From Mycoplasma collis ATCC 35278 (lineage in GTDB: Bacteria; Bacillota_I; Bacilli_A; Mycoplasmatales; Metamycoplasmataceae): 36,716 nucleotides of DNA. The notes under the pieces are model-generated. The model did not search any database. It worked only from the letters and a program-made list of their open reading frames with translations, and was not told the origin of the DNA. Both the position numbers and the translations under genes were made by a program. Below, in pieces: positions 31,676 through 36,716 of this stretch; position 1 is the stretch's first letter; every line of letters begins with the position of its first letter. The stretch spans positions 1 through 36,716 of the forward strand of contig NZ_JNJY01000008.1 of NCBI RefSeq assembly GCF_000701825.1, read 5' to 3'.

Positions 31676-32936
31676 ATTCTCTATAATCATCTTCTCAAGT
31701 AAATTCATAATCTAAAATTCTTACTGTATCACCTACATTTATTTTAAGTTTCACTAACTCATCTCAAACACCTAATTTTTTTAATTGATAATTAAAACGT
31801 ATTAAGTTATCATGAGAAACTAAAGGAATTTTGTGATAAATTTTTTCAATTTCTGGCCCTATAATTTCAAATAAACCTTCATGAATTTTTTTTATTTCAT
31901 GCCAATTTTCTAATTTTATATTAATTTCAGAATATGTTTTTTCTAAAACGTCAATTTTTGTTTTAGATAAACTATCTCAAAGAATTTGTTTTAGATTTTC
32001 AATGTTATTTTTTTCTAAAGCACTTATTTCAACAATTTTTATTTTAGGAAATTGTTTTTTAAACTCATTAACTTTTTGACTAAAATGCTCTAAATCTGAT
32101 TTATTTGCAACAACAATTTGTTCACGTTTAGCAAGTTGTAAATTATATTGTGAAAGTTCATTATTAATTTGTTCAAAATCGCTAATAGGATCTTTTTCAT
32201 TTGAGCCAAAATCAATCACATGAGCAATTATTTTACATCTTTCGATGTGTTTTAAAAATTGATGCCCTAGCCCTTTTCCTTCTGAAGCTCCTTTAATTAG
32301 TCCAGGGAGATCGGCAACTACAAATGAATTATCAAAATATTTTACTAATCCTAATTGAGGAACTAGAGTTGTAAAATCATAATTTGCAATTTTAGGTTTT
32401 GCATTTGAAATTTGGGACAAAATAGTTGATTTTCCAGCTGATGGCTTACCTACAAAACCTACATCAGCTAAAACTTTTAATGTTAATTTTAAATCAAATT
32501 TTTCACCTAAATCACCGTTTTCACATAGTTTAGGCGCTGTATTTCTGGATGATTTAAATTTGGTATTTCCTTTCCCACCTTTCCCACCTTTAGCAATTAA
32601 ATATGGCCTTTGTTCAATAATATCATGCATTAAATTATTATTTTCATAAACTAAAGTTCCTAGTGGAACATCAATATAAACATCTTTCCCTCTGGCTCCA
32701 TATTGATTTTTTCTTCTTCCTTTTTCACCATCATAACCTTTAATTGTTTTTTGTAAATAAAGATGTAAAAGGGTGTTTTTTCCAGGATGACCTACAAAAT
32801 AAATGGAACCTCCATCGCCTCCATCGCCTCCATCAGGCCCTCCTCTATCAACATGAGCCTCTCTTCTGAAGGAAATAATACCATCTCCACCCTTCCCAGC
32901 TATTACTTTTATTTTTACTTCATCAACAAATTTCAT
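31674..32936 (-). CDS. obg: GTPase Obg (CgtA)
   Basis: Essential ribosome-associated GTPase acting in 50S maturation and stress signalling. The 420 residues show the three-part Mollicute/Firmicute layout. The Gly-rich Obg fold comes first ([41 protein letters not shown]). The G domain follows, with [26 protein letters not shown] and NKSD. The C-terminal OCT domain ends [20 protein letters not shown] 32936 lies five bases after AAGGAG. The GTG two codons earlier is within that spacing and is rejected. It is divergent from gltX across about 80 bases. Confidence 0.96.
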
Positions 32937-32967
32937 ATTCACTCCTTAATACTAAAATTAAATAGTA

Positions 32968-32978
32968 TATAATATAAT
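32968..32978 (+). promoter_or_regulatory. Overlapping -10 boxes upstream of gltX
   Basis: TATAATATAAT gives two overlapping TATAAT hexamers 42-47 bases before the gltX ATG, in the divergent obg-gltX gap. The mirror-like TATATTATATTAT on the other strand could serve obg. Confidence 0.4.
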
Positions 32979-33019
32979 ATACTTTAAATTTTAAAAAAAA
33001 TATTAATATAGGGAAGAAA

Positions 33020-34407
<1,388 letters not shown>

Positions 34408-34417
<10 letters not shown>

Positions 34418-34782
34418 ATTTTCATTCTATTCAAACTCATAACGGAAATAAAGAAATAATTAAGTTTACTTCTCAATTAAAGTTAAAAAAAAATAAACAA
34501 ACTACTTTTTTAGAGTTTTTAAATCCTAATAATAATTTCTTTATAAAAATTTATTTTCATAAGGAAAAAATTTTAATTTTTCATGGAGAAAATAAAATAG
34601 AACTTATACTAAATAAAATGATTTCAAATAAAATAAAAACACCATATGGTGATTTTATTTTATTATTTTTACTTAATTTTTTTAAAAAAAATGAAAATAT
34701 TTTTCTAATTAAATATTCTAGTTTTTATTCTAACAATGAAAAAGCATATGATTTTGAATTAAAATTAGAAATAAAAAATTAA
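34408..34782 (+). CDS. Small DUF1934-like protein
   Basis: A 124-residue Lys/Asn/Phe-rich protein with no signal peptide. The pattern of beta strands and the segment IKTPYGDFILLFLL resemble the DUF1934/YwiB-type small beta-barrel (calycin-like) proteins of Firmicutes. There the motif 'Y-T-P-YG' precedes the final strands. No catalytic residues are known for that family. The ATG overlaps the end of gltX, so the gene is probably translated from the gltX message. The family call is tentative; that it is a real gene is supported by the overlap and the intact frame. Confidence 0.5.
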
Positions 34783-34862
34783 AATGATTTTTTAATTTAT
34801 ATTTTTTTATTTTTTATTTATAAGCAATTTTAAAAATTAAATTTAGATTGTAATTTTTTATC

Positions 34863-35634
34863 TTAAAAATTTTCATTTTCTTCATTAATTTTAAATAAAA
34901 ATTCCATTGATTCTAAAGTTTTAAGCTCGTTATTTTTAAATTCAATTTCATATTTTTTCTTATAAGGAAAAAAATAAATATAATCTTTATCTATATTTGT
35001 ACGTGCTGGAGTAAAACGATTAACATCTTTTAGATTAAAACGTCAAATTTCTATTTTATTATTTGTTATTTTAGGATAAATGTGATTAACATGATTAAAA
35101 AAGTATTCGCTTCAGATAAAAAAAATGCAACTACATTATATTTTTCAAAAAAAATCATTTAAATTATTATTTAATTTATAATTAGGAAAATATTTTTTAT
35201 ATTCTTTATAACTCTTAATAATTATTTGTTTTTGATTAATAATATCTTTAACTGTTTCATAAGAAATGAATTCTTGCTTTTTGTTGATTAGTTTGTTTTT
35301 TATTTCATTAGTTAATAAATAATATTTAGGTCCGTATAATTTTTCATTAGTTATATCTCATATGTCGTAATGTTTTGAAATTATTTCTCGTGCTTTACGA
35401 TTTAATTCTTTAATTTGTTTTTCGTTTAAAAAGAAGTTTTTATTATTTTCTTTTTTATATTTTTCTAAAAGTTCTTTTAAATTACGATCGCTTGGATATA
35501 GAATTTTATTTTCTGATGGGGGGGATTTGATATTTTTTTCACTATATAAGAACAATTTGTTAAAGATCAAAGCGCCTCTAAACTTAAAATGATTCCAGCA
35601 TAGCAAAATATTTTTTAAGTTTAGTTTTCGGCAT
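34863..35634 (-). pseudogene. S8-peptidase-associated lipoprotein, copy C (interrupted)
   Basis: A relative of copy D at 35697-36451; the two are tandem duplicates with about 60 bases between them. ATG 35634 begins MPKTKLKKYFAM. One missing base then separates it from the lipobox segment (LSLEALWSLTNCSY in the repaired frame). A run of seven C's (35518-35524) and one extra T in an eight-T run (about 35147-35154) cause further shifts. The readable parts include LLEKYKKENNKNFFLNEKQIKEL, LNNNLNDFF and the C-terminal YEIEFKNNELKTLES. The function of the family is unknown. Confidence 0.75.
35518..35524 (-). repeat. Seven-C run in lipoprotein copy C
   Basis: CCCCCCC on the coding strand, in a genome where G/C runs are very rare. 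With eight C's the lipobox frame would join the downstream lipoprotein frame. It is a candidate slippage site, but other lesions in the gene remain. Confidence 0.5.
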
Positions 35635-35652
35635 ATGCAACTCCCACATGCT
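35626..35652 (-). pseudogene. 3' remnant of an S8 peptidase gene, copy C
   Basis: The codons GTG GGA GTT GCA TAT GCC GAA AAC TAA translate as VGVAYAEN. They match the end of the intact copies (VLAVTYVKN) and overlap the lipoprotein ATG in the same way. Nothing of the peptidase is recognisable further upstream. Confidence 0.45.
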
Positions 35653-35696
35653 ATTTGTTTTTATTCTCCAAATTTAAATTTGAATATTATATATTT

Positions 35697-36451
35697 TTAA
35701 TTTTGTTGTTCATTTTCCTCATTAATTTTATACAAATATTCTATTGATTCTAAAGTTTTAAGTTCATTATTTTTAAATTCAATTTCATATTTTTTTTCAT
35801 AAGGGAAAAAATAAATATGGTCTATTCCTATATTACCAGTTTTAGGGGTGTGAAGATTAATATCATTTAAATTAAAACGTCAAATTTCAATTTTATCGCC
35901 TGTTTTTTTAGGATAAATATGATTAATGCTATTAAATAAAACATAAGGACTTGAAAAATAAAATGCAACTACATTATATTTTTCAAAAAAATCATTTAAA
36001 TTATTATTTAATTTATAATAAGGAAAATATTTATCATATTCTTCCTTATTTTTAATAATTATTTTTTCTTTCTTTATAATATTTTGGATAGTCTTATAAG
36101 AAATAAATTCTTTATTTTGTTCAATTATTTTTTTTCTTCTTCAATAGGTAAAGAATTTTTTTTAAAACCATAAAAGATTTTCCTAGTTATATTTCATTTA
36201 TCATAATGTTTTGAAATTATTTTTTCAGCTTCATCATTTAATTTATCAATTTGTTTTTCATTTAAAAAAAAGTTTTTATTATTCTCTTTTTTATATTTTT
36301 TCAATAAATCCCTAATATTTTGAACACTTATATCTGTATTATTATCTTTAATTCCAATTAAATATGAACAACTAGTTAAAGTTCAAAAGCTTCCTAAGCT
36401 TAAAACTGCTCCAACATAACAAAACATTTTTTTAAGTTTAATTTTTAACAT
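35697..36451 (-). pseudogene. S8-peptidase-associated lipoprotein, copy D (single A-run frameshift)
   Basis: A lipoprotein of about 250 residues. The signal peptide is MLKIKLKKMFCYVGAV and ends in lipobox TLTSC. The mature part has DLLKKYKKENNKNFFLNEKQI, LNNNLNDFFEKYNVVAFYF, KIEIWRFNLNDIN and YEIEFKNNELKTLES. The only lesion seen is in a run of eight A's (coding strand; T's at 36128-36135), which leads straight into TAA. Nine A's would restore the frame through to the stop at 35697. The gene may therefore be phase-variable and OFF here. Its ATG overlaps the S8 peptidase stop upstream by 14 bases, as in copy A. Sequence similarity to the copy A lipoprotein is weak but the layout is the same. 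Confidence 0.72.
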
Positions 36452-36716
36452 ATGTTACCGCCAAAACATCATTTATTGAATTTTCAAAAATATTTGAATA
36501 TTTTTTAACTCTTATTCTATATTTTCCAGATTCATTAATATCATAATCAATCACTTCGACATTGCTATTTACAACCGTTACTGATTTAATCGCTTCTCAT
36601 GAATAACCATTTCATTTTTCAAAATATAAATCAAAATCTGTAAAAAATTTATTATTTTGTCTTTTTTCAGTTTCACCTTTTTTTAATCATTCTTCATTAT
36701 TATGTTCGAGATTTCA
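36438..36716 (-). CDS. S8 peptidase, copy D (C-terminal part, runs off the window)
   Basis: Ninety-two codons of open frame reach the right window edge, with no lesion. The translation is nearly identical to the C-terminus of copy A, including NEEWLKKGETEKRQNNKFF, DFDLYFEKWNGYSWE and INDVLAVTYVKN. This tail lies beyond the catalytic domain. It may be a beta-domain for substrate or surface attachment. The stop overlaps the following lipoprotein start, indicating coupling. Confidence 0.75.
36467..36716 (-). repeat. Direct repeat: 3' part of S8 peptidase gene, copy D
   Basis: The partner of 9711-9960, same orientation, about 12 mismatches in 250 bases by eye. The match continues to the last base of the window, so the repeat is longer than can be seen. 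Confidence 0.85.

Overview
This window is chromosomal DNA of a mollicute (Mycoplasma sensu lato). The base composition is extremely AT-rich. TGA is read as tryptophan inside nearly every housekeeping gene, for example rsgA, pgm, obg, gltX and the ABC transporter. There are many short-spaced operons and prolipoprotein signals ending in Cys, and no cell-wall synthesis genes. I cannot name the species. The gene order and composition do not look like the M. pneumoniae/M. genitalium lineage, which makes the toxin gene described below notable.

Layout. (1) 1-972, minus: 5'-truncated fragment of a repetitive surface protein. (2) 1212-7125, plus: a tightly overlapping housekeeping operon rsmD, gmk, PP2C phosphatase, PrkC-type kinase, rsgA, rpe, then a phosphoglucomutase/phosphomannomutase. 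(3) 7166-8752, plus: a Schlafen/AlbA-type regulator with a tandem NDTD linker. (4) 8898-12817, minus: a subtilisin-like (S8) peptidase plus companion lipoprotein module, followed by a decayed second copy. (5) 13057-14470, minus: the wreck of a DUF2828 (TROVE plus vWA, Ro60-like) gene. (6) 14650-16020: enolase. (7) 16456-18378: a full-length homologue of the M. pneumoniae CARDS toxin (ADP-ribosylating, vacuolating) with its own promoter and terminator. (8) 18643-27422: a lipoprotein/ATPase/two-permease ABC importer of the mycoplasma Ugp/glycerol type, followed by a 1295-residue surface lipoprotein. (9) 27458-28350, minus: rplL and rplJ. (10) 28636-31562, minus: a broken muropeptide-use cluster (murQ, DUF1460 amidase-like lipoprotein, MurR/RpiR regulator). 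(11) obg (minus) diverging from gltX (plus) with a small DUF1934-like gene. (12) 34863-36716, minus: two further lipoprotein copies, each preceded by the 3' end of an S8 peptidase gene.

How it fits together. Housekeeping genes are intact despite many long A/T runs. The accessory, surface-exposed genes carry almost all frameshifts, mostly in homopolymer runs. This points to phase variation and/or ongoing decay rather than uniformly poor sequence. The S8 peptidase/lipoprotein module occurs four times in different states. In each copy the peptidase stop codon overlaps the lipoprotein start codon. It is the best candidate here for a little-described two-component surface system. The CARDS homologue is the most important single gene. 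The wrecked murR-amidase-murQ cluster suggests that an ancestor of this wall-less bacterium degraded peptidoglycan fragments from other organisms.
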